The notes under the pieces were generated by a model. That model made no database searches and was not told the origin of the DNA. It worked only from the letters and a program-made list of their open reading frames with translations. Positions 24,672 to 38,040 of a stretch of 64,000 nt of DNA are shown piece after piece. Position 1 is the stretch's first letter. Each line of letters opens with the position of its first letter. A program made the translations under genes and the position numbers. The stretch is from Gymnorhina tibicen (lineage: Eukaryota; Chordata; Aves; Passeriformes; Artamidae): contig VXAZ01002109.1 of NCBI GenBank assembly GCA_013399875.1, positions 1,795,901 to 1,859,900 of the forward strand. The letters are read 5' to 3'.

Positions 24672-27600
24672 CAAGCATTTGACTTACTGAAATGGCCTCA
24701 TATTGTCTTCACCTTTCATTTATCTCTTTAATAATGAACAGTATCATTAAATCATGTCTCTTCAGTTTGTTCTTTCCTCACTTGCTTTTGTTTATGTTTC
24801 AAGGAATATTTAGTAGTTTAATTATTAAAGTAGAAACAGTTTCATCACTGTGAAACCCTAATATGATTCAGTTTTGGAAAGCATTTTGTTTCTAACACTA
24901 TGTTGTGTACAGGTGCAATTAGGCATAAAGACTAACTTCTGTGAATGCATTATTGCACAATAAGGGTCGTTTAAATTAGATGTGATTTGGGGTTTCATTT
25001 GATACCTCTAATGGATATATATAAAATACTTCTGTGTTGAATGATTTTAACTTTTTTTTGTTTGTTTAATTGTGGAGAGATTGGTTTTTCTAGAATGCTT
25101 ACTATTTATTTGCCATTTGATTAACCTATTTTTAGGACATTTTTTTGTTCAACACAACTGTATTTAATGTCAATATGCAACTTGTGTAGGTATGGGTGAT
25201 GTAACACATATCTGTGTGATGCATACTTCCTACTCTGAGCGGGTATTTAATGACCTGTATGCCCAGCACCAGCTGAGATCCTCTGATAAGAATAGTCTAA
25301 ATATCCTCTCTGGAAGTATGCAGTTTTATGTGCATATGTACATCTTTATTTATAAGTAGTTGTGGTGACCTCCTCAGTAGTGGCCTGTGTGTATCTTTCC
25401 ATCTGTGTGTTTGTAAGTGTGTGAACAGTGGTATATGTCTTATCAGCATTATTTCTTTCTCTGAAAAAAGTGCACATAGCAGCATATAACTTTATCCATG
25501 TGCGCTACATACAAAAGAAAAGCTAGGTCCCCATTTTGTTTATGAAAATCCTTATTATTTAGTGGAAACTGAGTTTCAGAATAGAATAAAAAGCTTTGGT
25601 GGCATTAAATGAGAAAAATTTTTATTTGTACATACAAAGAAATCTCTCTAGTTAATCACAACAATGATTTTTAAGCTCATTTTAGAGCTGCTATAAGATG
25701 TTCAGGGTGTGTACTGCATCAACTTTGAGAATCATTCTATTTTTCAATCTTCCAAATGATCTTTCATGTATATTTGGCATAAGTCTGGGACATGGTCTTT
25801 CACAGCTCTTTTTCCCCAGGCCGCAGTTAACGAGAAAACAGAAACAGCTTCTTGATGTAAGCCCTAAAAATGTTGGTTTACTGACAAACCTGTCCAGAAA
25901 TGCTCAGTTAGACTATTTTTTCTATACCAAAAAGTGTTTCATAAGCAAACCTGAAACCTTTGGAATCTTTTCATATAATCATCTCTTCCTAATTTTTTAA
26001 AAAATTTTTTTTTAAGAATAATAGATTTTCATTTTCTAGTCATATCTGGCAGAGTAGATGAAACGAAATATAATTTGTCTGTGCCTGTTATGCCACAGTC
26101 ATATTTCTTCCTGATTGCAATGATTTCAGTCTTGTGATGCACCAAAATGCTGTCTAGTCAACTTTATTTTCTGCAAAGAGAATAAAACGTTGTGAAACCA
26201 TTAGACAACGTAAACTTCAGAAAATTAGTTGGGAATTCAGTTTTGTTCAGAGTCTAATAAGCAGAGAAAAGATTGTACATGGTGATATTGTTCAAACTCC
26301 GCTATGAACAAAAAAGTGTACAAGTTTCCTAAAGAGGTCAAATTTAAATTGCAAGCAAGCAAGCAATTTGTTATGATGTGAAATGCACAAACATAAGTCT
26401 TATAAATGATAAATGCTGAACTATATTTTCTTCTTAATAGGCCAACATCAGTATATTGGTTTAAAAAAAGAGCTGCTTCAGTTGTGAGAACCAAATATAT
26501 TTATTTTAGTGCAAACTAAATAGCTTTTAAGAACATCTTCTGTCTTTCATAATTGCCCCGGAAGTTCTGTGAAATATTCTTGCAAATGCGAAAAGGAGTA
26601 ACTGAATGAAATGGTCTGAAACTCAAAATGAAAACCCATGATTTTTAGATTTCTTTTTTTTTTTCCCTCTCTTTCAGTCCCTAGTCCAGGAAATAGAACT
26701 TCTATCGATTTCCTGGTTTGCAGACTCTCAAATCTATAACGCTGATTTAAATTTAGGGTTGTCTTTTCTTACTCCTGAAATAAAAAGCCCCAAAGCTATA
26801 AACGTGCTTTTAGCTCTGTTATATCTCTCACAACGAAGACCTCACCTGAAAATACCTCTATCTTTTCTGTGATTCATGAAAATAATTCACTATCAATATT
26901 TATAGAATGCTACATTGTTTAAACAGGTGTAGTTTCATTGAATGAAAACTGACATATGTAGCACTAACTTTCCAAAATAAAATATTTGAAAACTATGACT
27001 GCGTGTCTTATGGTTTTACTGCTACTCTTTACAAGCATTACAGTAACACATGGCTCACTGAGGAGATGCTGAACTGGACTGACAGCTCCTATCCAACACA
27101 CTTTTACATCCATCTGTTTTCAGATAAATTCTGATTTTCATGTTTGATGTTTAGGAAGTGAATAAAAATGAGGTTGAAAAACCAGAGATGTAGTTTATTC
27201 TTTTAAAAATAGCTATTACAAGAAGTGTCATAATACAGGCTTAGAGCTGCATCTTTTTCTGTATTCCAAGTGTTGAGTGGAAAGCTGGGGAAAACACATC
27301 AGGTGAAGTGTAGAGAGAGGTAAATATTGTTTTAACTCATATACTGAAAAAAGTGAAAGTATGACTTAAGTCAAAATTGGTCCTGCTAGGACGTGTTACT
27401 TCATGACACATTTCTTCTATATTAGTTTTTCCTGCCTGGATCTGTTTCTGCAAGACCTTGCACACATGAGTGCTCTTGCTAAACATGACAGGATGGCTGG
27501 AAGACTTGGCAGACCTGGAGCCAATACATGTGACAAATCCCCAGCACTGCAGTGAAACCAGCTGGGTGTCAGGGGACATCGGTAGTTCAGACCTTAAAGC

Positions 27601-30600
27601 ATCCTTTGATGTTGCTTTCCTACTGCTTTGCGTGCTTTAAATTGTATTCTGTCATCCTCAAAATCCATGAACATTGCTTTTCTCTTTACCTACTTCAACT
27701 TTCTTGCTCTGTCTCCTTTCTTTGGGGGAATAAAAACCAGAAAAACTACCTTGAATACAGTATCTTATACCACATATATATAGCAAATAAGGCAGTAAAG
27801 GAAACTGTAATTTCTGTGTATTTAATGGGCTACCCTGTGCTGGGAAGTCTGAAGGGCTTTATCTCAAGCCATTCCTAGCATGGCTATAACATAATTGTTT
27901 AGCAGTGCATGCTCAGTGAGCATGGTCACTGTAATACACTCTGCCACAGCTTGTTTGGGTGTTGGTAGTAAAGGTTAAAGATAATACCATGGTGTAATTG
28001 TTACAGAACTTTAAAGATATTATAAATAGAAGTCAATACTGATATAATTTGCTCCATTATTAATATGGATGGGAATAGCCCCTATCCAGAAAGTGGATGT
28101 GTGAGATCAGGTGTCTGGCTCAAGATTCTCAATAAAAGGTCTCAAGGAATTTAATAGTAAACAATTGAAAAGAAAAAAACCGAGTCCCCAGAAACCATGA
28201 AGAAAGCAAGTGATTTTTTTGGGGATAGGATGAATTCAGAAGACTTGAGTTATATCAGGTATAAAACATTGAATTGTTCTCTGATTTCGCTATCAGATTA
28301 GTATTTTATTAATCTCATGCTCAATGACATTTTACATTAGAATGTCAAGGGGAGACAGTAATTATGTGTAATAATACCAGACATCTGGGGAGAAAAGATA
28401 CTTAATTTTCCAAATTGTCTAGTGCAATGGAATGACAAAAAAACCATTTCTAATAAACATTTCTTTTTCATTTAATCTTTTCCATTTTTAAAATACTTTA
28501 GAAGAGATAGTCTTGTGTCATGTTAACTCCAGTGTTGTTTGTTTGTGTCTACTGTGTCAATCAGAACATCTGTTTAAAATCTCTCTGTACTCTGTCAGTG
28601 ACAGTGATTTTGCAGTACCAACAATGCAGGAGGAAATGAACTTGTCCATTCATATTGCCAGACTCTGATATTCTTTTATTCTTTCTTTTTTCATGTGTCA
28701 TGCTGCTGCAACATTAGTAATTTTATAGCAATTAGCTGAGAATGTGTCTAACATCCCACTTACCGGATCATGAACCACACCTTTGCTGAGATTAAGATTT
28801 TAGCTAACAAAACATTAGGAACTAGGAAAAGCATGTAGCATCACAAACAGTTTTTGTTTAAACACTTCTGTAATTTGAGAACACCCTGTTGCTGGAAGAA
28901 AAATCTTTCTGTGCTAACTTTCAGAGACATTTCACTTTTTTCTGTCCCCCATATGGGGAGTGAAATTCATTTTCCCATGAGATGTTCTACAAATGTTTTC
29001 AGAATGGGTTTCTTAATGCAGTCACTTTGGTGGATATTGGCAGAAAAGCATATGTACAAGTATAAAACAATTAGAGGCAGAGTGTGAAATCAATTCAAAG
29101 TCTTTTTAGAGACAATTAATTAATCAATTTTTACATTGCACAGAACTTACTTCTGCCACACTTGCTGAAAAGCATTTTATATTGTGGTTTTGTATGGTTA
29201 TGCATAACCCTAGCATTTGCACATCCTTCTGGAAAACACATTGGTAGACTTTCTGGAGTCAAAGTATCTCCTGTTTTCAGGAGAGGGCCGTGGCTGCATG
29301 AGTTGGGGGGGTGGGTTGGCACATTTTATTTTATTTTTATAAAATGCTGACTTTAATTGCATGAATGTCTTTGCATTATTCCTCAAGTATTTTTCCTTCC
29401 TGTACGTGGTCAGTAACCCAAAAGACACATCTTTTCCAGGAAAAAAAGTAATGGTCTTATCTTACATAAACTAATGCAAAAGTGAAATCTCACATTAAGT
29501 AATTTATTGTTTTCATATTTGTTCAGTGCCAAAAGCGAAAGGCTATGGGAGGGTTAAAATTACTGCCATGTTTTTACCTCAATTCCTCTCCCTAAGACAA
29601 GGCCATAGATCATGCTATTTTTGTTAGAGCTGCACCTTTGGTCTAATCTGAACACTGGTGACTGGAAATTGTGAATCTAGGGCAACAGCAGCAGCAGCCC
29701 AGGGGAAAAAAAGCCAAAAAAACCCCACCACAAAACCAAAAAAAACTGTATGAATAATTCCTGTGTTCACTGTTCATTGTATGCAGAATCTGACTTTTAA
29801 TAATGAGGGAATAGTACAGTAGTGGACTTGGTTGAGTCAGTTTAAGGTAGGAGAACTGTAACACTTTTTCTCACTTCACTGACTTCCATCCATAATGTGA
29901 TCATAAACTCACTAGCGTTATTGTAGGCTGTCGATTTTTATGGAGGACAGAGGAAGTACTTTGTATAAAATCAGTGGTGGAAGTTCTCCTAAGTCATAAC
30001 CTTTCTTCACAAATGGTTGAAACATCTGTCTTCCAGTGTGACTTTTTTTTTTTTGATTGGAATCCCTTTTTGAACATTTTTCTTTCCTGATCGCTGCCGT
30101 CATTTCAGTCATTTATTTCCATCCTTTTTCTCTTGCATCTCTCTCCTTGAACAGAAAATTAGGCTTTTAAAAATTTTTTGTGACTAGGTAGGATCCATTG
30201 GTGTATTTTATTTCCCTTTCCATTCCCTTCTCCAGAAAATTATTCTCTGTGCACTTTAATCTTTGCATCTCTTATGGCGAGAAAAAGAGTTAATAACTTA
30301 CAAGCCAGTGGGAAATATAAAATCTAAGTATGTTAGCAAAACATGAATGTTATCCTTTATTTCCTGCATCACCATTCATGAGATTGTAGAATAATTCAAG
30401 GGCATCACACTAGTGGCAGTTTTATAGACTGTGTTGTATTTTGCTTTGTCAATAGTGAATTCTGATGTTACTGGAACTTTTACATTCAACTGTGCGTGCA
30501 TGCAGTGAGTGCAGAAGTGAAGAATTGTGTTTTCTTGCTATTTCACAAAGTCCCTTTGAAATAATTTGGCATTTTGCATGTACAAGATGGGGGCAGCATG

Positions 30601-30782
30601 CAGAATTGCTTCCATTTTCTTTACACATTGGCGATACAGTTTTAAAACAGTGTATATATATAAACAGAGAAAAAAATAACACTTTGATATGAGTATGGTA
30701 ATCTTTGCTCCATTTATATATGCGCTGCATAAACAGCTTTTAAATACGCTATTATAATATGCAAGAGTCTATTTCTGTTTGT
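24672..30782. other. AT-rich unique sequence, no gene seen
   Basis: No exon, RNA gene or transposon is recognised. Minor features are a short GCAA tetramer run (26,351-26,366), a CAG-like run followed by A-rich tracts (29,690-29,745), and scattered T or A runs. The frames of up to 108 codons (for example 27,552-27,878) show no motif. Confidence 0.55.
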
Positions 30783-30820
30783 GATATTCCTGTGAGAATA
30801 TGACAGATATTCCTGTGAGA
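30783..30820. repeat. Short direct repeat, 2 x 15 bp at 23-bp spacing
   Basis: GATATTCCTGTGAGA occurs at 30,783-30,797 and again, identical, at 30,806-30,820. The equal spacing suggests a small tandem duplication with a diverged remainder of the unit. Confidence 0.85.
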
Positions 30821-31484
30821 GGGAAAGACGATCGGCTGCAAGGTGCAGTTGAGTGGGAGAAACAGTCTTGCAAATTACTGTGGGTAATGAGGAGGTGAGA
30901 ACCATGTTCTTGTTGGTTAAGAATAACCTTCAGCTAGCACTCTTCAGTGTTTTGGCAGCAATTGAAGCAATTTTCTCAGCTTTCCAGGGGTCTGGCAAGG
31001 CCATCAGTAGAATTATGGATGTCTATGCCTATAGTCAGCTCCTCTCAGTCTGTTGCCCATGTTGTAATGCATAGGTTAGACCTGAGTCAGTACTGTATGA
31101 AATTATGGAGTGTTAGTATCCAAGCTGGACTGGTCTTTTGCTCCACGAGACTACTTTTCTGCATGGCAACTTTTGCTGAAATCTAACTTGAATCCCAGCT
31201 GAAATTATCTTTCAGTGTATGGATGTCTTGTTGAACTGCTGCATTCCTACTGAGGTGAGGCAGAGTTCATGGCTGTCCATTACCCAGCCTGTTTTACACA
31301 GTGGTTTTAGTGTGGAAGGCTGCTTCTCCAAGCTTAGCTGCTATGACCACAACTCAAAAAGAGTATCAGGGCCTTCTCCAAACTCTCACCTTGGGCCGTA
31401 GTATTTTTATGGAGGACCACTTAGTCCAGATTTGTTCACGATATTCCAGGGCAAAGAGGTCATCTACTGTGGAGTCCAGGTAAT
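30821..31484. other. Moderate-GC patch with several short open frames, unidentified
   Basis: Composition here is less AT-rich than the flanks. Four plus-strand frames of 60-79 codons lie close together or overlap (30,853-31,074; 30,947-31,186; 31,219-31,401; 31,301-31,483). None of the translations resembles a protein family I know. The stretch could be an old transposon or processed pseudogene beyond recognition, or simply unique DNA. I do not call a gene. Confidence 0.3.
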
Positions 31485-31530
31485 TTCCCATTTCATCATT
31501 CTTTCAATTCCCATTTCATCATTTCTTTGG
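31485..31530. repeat. Tandem duplication, 2 copies of about 23 bp
   Basis: TTCCCATTTCATCATT occurs at about 31,485 and again at 31,508, a 23-bp period, with small differences in the intervening bases. This is a local duplication with no associated gene. Confidence 0.85.
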
Positions 31531-34500
31531 GGGTAAATAAATAAATAATCAGTCAATTTTCCTTCTAGCTATTGTCTATATACCTGTAAAAGGCTGAATA
31601 TACCTTATATGCAATAGAGAAAATGAGTAAAGAATGTTCTATTTGAGAGGGCACTGTGTCAGATTTTAGTCAGTTTATTCAGGGAGCAGATTTAAGTTAT
31701 AAAAATGTCAGTGCAGACCAGCAACAAACTTGTGTTAGTGCAAGTACTGGTTTAAGCCCTAAAAAAATACTATTTACCCACCATGGTTTGAGATGATTGT
31801 AAGAATGGCATTTACAATATATAAGGTAAGAATATTCATACTGCAATATTGCTCAATCTTTGCTGATTTTACGTCAATTCTGATTCATAAACCCATTCCA
31901 ATGCTGCAGTCTTGGCATATTGCATCTTATTATGTCAAGTGCCAAGAGCAATAACATAAAACCTTTGTTTTTCCTACATGCTCCATTTAATCTCTAAAAG
32001 CAGGACTCAGCTCAGTGGAGTGTGTACATATACCAGCATTACACCAGTCCCATTCTAGAACCACAGCAGCCTTCACTCATAAATTTCTAGACCACAAGAA
32101 TGCACAAATGAAGCATATAGGTGAAAACGATGAGAAGTTTAGTATCTAGTAAATCTAACAGTCACTTTCTGTAGCATTTGCAGTAAACCTCTTCTAGATG
32201 GTTGTATATTAAAGCTACATGCTCTAAAGAGATTTAGCCTTGTCTTGGCACCAGCTGAAAGAATAGAATAGAATGTGTGCAAAACTTTATATTGCATCTC
32301 AGTAAGCTGATTCATTTCTTATTAGTTCTGGGCGAGTGTATGTGGGGGAGGAAGTAAAAGGGAGGGTGAACTTAGTTCTAAGAATATAAATTTTAAAAAA
32401 GTCAAACTGTAAACATGGTATTTGAGTATAAATATAGAGTGTCATATTTTCAATGACACTCTTATAGTAATTAGCACTTTTTGAAAATGTATTATTTGCC
32501 TCCAGAAGGGGAAAATATGGCTTTGCTGGAGCTGCATGTAAACAGCTTCAAGTGCAAGTTGACATGATTTTTCCAAGTAAAAAAATCTAGAATAGACTGA
32601 GACCCAACAGTGCTTGACACAGAAAAGCTACTGTTGATGCATACATAATACATTTCTAGAAAGCTAAGAAATCCAGTGAAAAGCAAGCTAAGACAGGAGT
32701 ATGGGTTGCCTAACTTCAGAAAATTACAGTGCAGTGGGCTAGACTCTCCTGAAAATGGTCATTTCAGACAAGCAGACACTTAGAAGTGGTAATGGATCAC
32801 TTCCCAAGGTACATGCCTACTCTGGAGGTAATCAAGTAAAATGTACATCACTCCAAATGACCATCATATCTATTTTCCATCCATTGCTAACATCTTCTGG
32901 TAAACCAACCATAGTATTTTTTGTTATAGAAGCTCACTTTTCCAACACTTTTTATACCAAACTTATAAAACTAATCTCTTTCAAACATCTATTCTTCCCG
33001 TGTCCCAAATTTGCATTACCAGTGGAAGTTTAATATAATGATCTTCATGTGCTAGCAAGAAGGAGCTTGCAAAATGGGAATACAGGACAACTGTCACTCA
33101 CATTTGAGTAGAATTAAAGGCAATAGTCATGCTTCATGGTACCTAGAGTAACATGTGGCTGTCAGGAAGAAGAACCTAATGTATTTGTTAAATTATTTAT
33201 TTTTAAACTTAGCCCCATGTCCCATCTGTAGTTTTAAGTTATTGTACTTGTTTATTTGTTTTTACTTTTACAATGGTAAGCACTAGTTGCCATGGCATAT
33301 GAGATTCTGTGTGGTTTTCATTTGTGGTCTCTCAAAGCAGTAGCCCGTCTTCAGTGGGCATTTGCATATTGTTCAGATCTCTTATGAGTGAGGTTAATAA
33401 GTCATCTACCAACTTTGCTTGACAAAGCAAATCCACTTTTAGTCTTGGCATCTCCAGTTTTACCTATTGTTAGTTGACATTGTAGGCATGAGGAAGGCTG
33501 GAAGAAATGGAAGCTGTAAAAATACTGGAGTAATAAGAAAAAGCTTAATTTTTTTTCAAATATCATCAAGTCTGAGATAAAAATTAAAACCAGACAGAGT
33601 AGAGTTGGTGCCTGTCATTTAAGTTTTTCAGCCTTACAGAGACAGTTTCTGGTTTCACATCTGCATGTGCTCACTATAATTCAAGCATTATTCAACATTT
33701 ACATCCAGTAATAAAATGTGATCCTGGTAACCTCATAAAGAAGAACTCCCTGCCCTTTGCTAAATCCTGTGTTCTAAGTCAGCATTTCTTTAGTTCATCA
33801 GAATGCTGTAAAGGAGAGAATGACTTGCCTTTATAGAAAAATATAAAAAACAACAAAACCCTTAGAGATGTGTATAAGTTTGCCTCCTAAGATAAATTTT
33901 CAGGGTGAGTTTTCTGTGAATCCATTAGCTACCTTGTAGCCTTACAAGTTAAAATAATGAGTTGACATTGATGAAGATCTTGCAAAGAATAAAGCAATTG
34001 AGCCTTAAAAGCAAAAAATAGGTCAGGTTTTTTGATGGGTGACAATTGTACACTAAAACTATACAAAAAACAAAGATGAGAGGAGGAAAAAATTTATTCA
34101 ATAATCCTGTTGAAAGTGTAAGGGAAAAAGAAAAAATTTCCTTAAAGGAAGAAAAAATTATTTCTCCAACAAAGTAGGCAGTGTTGGAGGCCTGGTTCTC
34201 TCAAAAAGCTTTCAGTTAAGCTTTTCTAAGTTATGAAACTTTTTTCGACTTGAGGAATATATATTTGTGTTTATCAGTGTTCTCAAATGGCAGGGGAGTA
34301 TATTTTTTTTCATTTACTCAATATTAAAAAAATTATAAATATAAAAATGTGGACATTATCAAGACAGCTAAAGAGAATAAAATTTTAGCATGTCGTTCAG
34401 TAAAATAAATAGGCAAGCTTACAGTAAGTTCAGTATTTTATATATTGCATGCTGTGCATCTGGTTACATATATTTTTTAATCTCTAACGAATGTAAAAAA

Positions 34501-35551
34501 CCCTGCCTATCCAGGCTCAACAATTCATTGTCTCGATTGATATTGACCACAAGGGTCAAAAATTCAGTGTCTATTGTCAAACCAGACACTGTGGTGTGAG
34601 AAAGATAGCAGAGGAGTTGCAGAAAAGAAGTTGAAAAGAGAGCAAAACCAGATATCTGTTAAAAATAGTTGAGACGAAGCATCCCTGTTCTTGAAGATGA
34701 TGTACTGTACTTTCTGTTATACAATACAAAGGAAAGTGATTATAGCAAATTGGCTGTAAAAACACAGACCAGTAACATTTTGTTCTTGTTTTCTTGTGGG
34801 ATAAAATGTATTGTGGGCTCTGGGGACTTGAAAGGAAATACACTGGGGGAGGTCTGCAGGAAGATGTGGTTGAGAGATGAGTTTCCAACTTGCTAAAGAA
34901 AATATAAAATGAGCAAACCTAAAAATAGAAATGTGAAGAAACGAGGAAGATGCACAACGGGAGAACCAAAGACAATGCACAACCAGTTAAGCTCCTTTCA
35001 GAATAAAAGAACAAGAAACAGTGTCAGATTGGGATGATTATTCAAATACACGTCTTTGCTCACATTTTTATTCTTCACATTACTAAGTGTGTTTCTTCTT
35101 CTTCTCTTTTTGTAGAAATTTTTAGGAATAAAGTGTATGTTCCATTTTTAGGGTCTCTATATCTGGCAACGCACAAAAAACATGAAATGTCAATAGATTC
35201 CTTTGTTATACTGAAGTTGTTGAAAGAAATAAATTTTGAAAGTAACTGATGAGATAGAAAATTAGGTATCATCTCCCTTTTAACTGACAGGAACAAAAAA
35301 AGAAATAGATATTGGCTCTCATTTTAGGGCAGAGAGCAACCTTAACTTAAAAATTATGTTAGAATTTTAGAGAATAATAATGCCACTAAAACTACCAAGA
35401 GCACAACTTCACATAGTCGCATACAGTCCCCTAAAATCCTGGCCTATCTGTATAAAGACACATGATATCAAGTCCTTCACAATCTGCATTAAAAAAAAAA
35501 AGACTGTGTAACAGTAACCAAAATTTATACTGTCCTTTGACTTAAAGGCTT
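31531..35551. other. AT-rich unique sequence, no gene seen
   Basis: I recognise no exon, RNA gene or transposon. Overlapping frames on both strands around 34,577-34,980 (up to 103 codons) share no known motif and are mutually exclusive shadows. Confidence 0.55.
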
Positions 35552-36229
35552 TGGTTTTGCAGAAAAGGACACAGGGGTCCTGTGGGATACAAAGTTGTAC
35601 ATGTGCCAGCAAAATGCCCTTGCTGTGAAGAAGGCTAATGGTGTCTGTTTCACACAAAGTCTTGCCAGCAAGTCAAGGGAGGTGATCTTTCCCCTCTGGT
35701 CAGCCATGGTGAGGCCACACCTGCAGTGCTGTGTCCAGTTTTGGGTGCCCAGTACAAGTGACAGACACAATGGAGAGAGTCCAGTGAAGACTCACTGAGG
35801 TGATTAAGGTCTGGAGCATCTCTCCAATGAGGAAAGGCTGAGAGAGCTGGCACTGTTCAACCCGGGAAGAGAAGGCTCAGGGTGATGTTATTAATGTATA
35901 TAAATACTTGAAAGGAGGGCGCAAAGAGGACAGACCCAGGCTCTTTCAGTGGTGCCCAGTGGCAGGACCAGAGCCAGGGGCACAAACCGAAACACAGGAG
36001 GTTCCCTCTGAACATCAGAAAACATTTTTTCACTGTAGGTGTGACTGAGCACTGGCACAGGCTACACAGAAAGGGTGTGGAATCTCTATCCTTAGAGATA
36101 ATTCAAAAGACAGCTGAACATGGTTCTGGACAACTCGCTCTGGGTGGCTGGGCTGGAGCAGGAGGGTGGGACCACATAACCTCCAGAGCTCCCTTTCAAC
36201 CTCAGTCATTTTGCAGTTCTGTGATTCTT
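35552..36229 (+). mobile_element. CR1 LINE, 5'-truncated, 3' end kept
   Basis: About 680 bp covering the last part of CR1 ORF2 and the 3' untranslated region. Matching blocks in order: 'gcagaaaaggac', a frame reading ALAVKKANGV...SREVIFPLWSAMVRPHL...CVQFWVP (about 35,600-35,750), 'ggaaaggctgagagagctgg', 'acttgaaaggaggg', and a second frame reading VTEHWHRLHRKGVESLSLEI (about 36,040-36,100). It ends in a mutated ATTCTGTGATTCT tail at 36,216-36,229. Frameshifts and stops separate the blocks, so it is inactive. The catalytic part of the reverse transcriptase lies upstream of the truncation point and is absent. Confidence 0.95.
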
Positions 36230-37629
36230 CAGTTAGTTGATGAGATAAAGGTTGTTCTTAATGTTTTGGTTCAACTGCAAGTATGTTTTCAAGGTGCTTG
36301 TTAAAATAACTTTTTTTTCCCATTCTATTAAAGGAATTCTTTCTTTCTCATTCTATTCAAGGAATTCCTTTCTTCTTTCTTTGAGTCTCAGAATAATACT
36401 TTCTTCCTTTTAATTGTCACAAGTCCATTTGTGTGCTCCCTGATACTCTGTATTGTATGGACCGGATTACAACAAACTGCTACAGTTACCAATTCAAAAT
36501 CAGTTTTTAAATTTAAAAAAGCTACAATTGCAAAATTGCAAAACTTCTTGAATTATAAATATGCAAAATATTTCATATTCACCAACATGTTTCAAATCAA
36601 TAATTTGTAGCTCAAATCAAGTTTATGCCCTGTAGCACAATTAATCAGTGATGTTTGCTCCATCATAACAGAAAAGTGAATACTGCAATACAAACAGAAC
36701 AGTGAAATACTGCACAAATTCAAAGCTACAGAAACGCATGTATATTAAATATACATGACTGAAATCCTATGCATGTTGTGCCAAAGTTGCAAGAACTTTT
36801 TTTTTCAATTAATTTTCTTGCCAGTTCTGCTGAAATACAGAATTTGCCTTTTTATCTGCAGAAAAATTCAGGCTAAAGCTGACGTTTCTCTTTCTTGAAA
36901 AGGTAAAAGCTGACTTTTCCAACTATGAAATTCAGTTTGTCATTCAAATTAATAACTCAAAACATACAGGCTCTATTTTATTTGAGCTGACAAAGACGAA
37001 ACAGAAGTAAAATTATTGCAATATAGAAACAGCAGAAAGATATATATTGTCAGAATAACTTCTTCAAACATCTGTCTATTTTAAAAGGAAATTTATCAAG
37101 CAAGGGACATAGGTTTCTTGTCTTCAGAGCTCCAAGTTATTTAGCAAGGGGAAACTATCAAAAATGCAATTACTTTCTGACATAACAATAGTTAGATAAT
37201 AGATAATAAAAAATCTTCTCAAGGTGGATGAAATTATGTTTATCATAATGAAATCACATTATTTTTATCAATTTATATTTTTAATATACAGGTGTCCTTT
37301 TTCCTTTTGAACGCAGTATGCTGTCAACCTTCTACAGTAAGCATCTGCGGTTTCTTTTGGCCGGCTAGTACAAAAAATAATTGTTAATATAAATTTAAAG
37401 GGTTGACGCTTTAATAAATCATATGGAGTTAGGAAGAAATGTCCATATTCCTATTGTTTCAAGCCTGTGGATCTGTAAGGGTTTTCACATCTTTCCTTGG
37501 CCTTTATTGTTTGAGCATAATTTGGACATTAAAAACCCCCAACCAACCCAGAAAATTATTTCATGTTTTTTATAATGTTAGACACATGTAGTGGAGGTCT
37601 AGCAATGAACAAATTGAATGAGCTTACTT
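36230..37629. other. Very AT-rich sequence, short direct repeat at its start
   Basis: CATTCTATT...AAGGAATTC is present at 36,321 and 36,349 (28-bp period). The remainder is strongly AT-rich, with almost no open frames above 60 codons. No gene or transposon is recognised. Confidence 0.55.
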
Positions 37630-38040
37630 CATATAACCATACAAATGCTAGAGTCCTCTAGTTTCACTGCCCTGTCAAAGCAGGGCACTTCCAGATGCTG
37701 TGCCACCTCCTTGTGTTTTTTGTCTATTTGAGTCTTTGAAATATTAAAATTTCACAATGTCTGTTCCAGCTATACACTACTAGTGAAAAAGATCTTTCTA
37801 AAATGTGGTTTGAGTATTGTGCTTTCTAATACTGCTTGCTCTCATTTATGTCTCTGCTGCTGAAGTAGGCTGTTGTGACTGTCTCCTGAACTCTTTGTCA
37901 CAATAAATGAGCTCTCGATTTCTCCTCTTAGGTCTTCTTACTATCTCTGTAAGCCTTCCCTGAACTCAGATCTTTTTTGGACAGCCTTCTTGAGCTTTGA
38001 TGGCCCAGAACTCAACATAGTATGCATTGCTCAACTAAGT
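37630..38040 (-). mobile_element. Old, degraded CR1 LINE fragment
   Basis: The plus strand shows diverged complements of CR1 3' landmarks in the right order and spacing: 'ctagtttcactgccctgtca' followed by 'aagcaggg' (CR1: two C-rich and CAAGCAGGG blocks), 'tgttccagctatacac', 'gtgaaaaagatctttct' and, near the far end, 'ggcccagaactcaacatagt', which matches the antisense of CR1 codons around the WAP/FWAP region. Divergence is visibly much higher than in the other copies, so this is probably an ancient insertion. No open frame survives. Confidence 0.6.

Noticed and set aside
24418..24731. Poly-Phe/Ser and poly-Lys/Arg frames
   Set aside because: Translation of the A-rich and homopurine low-complexity tract.
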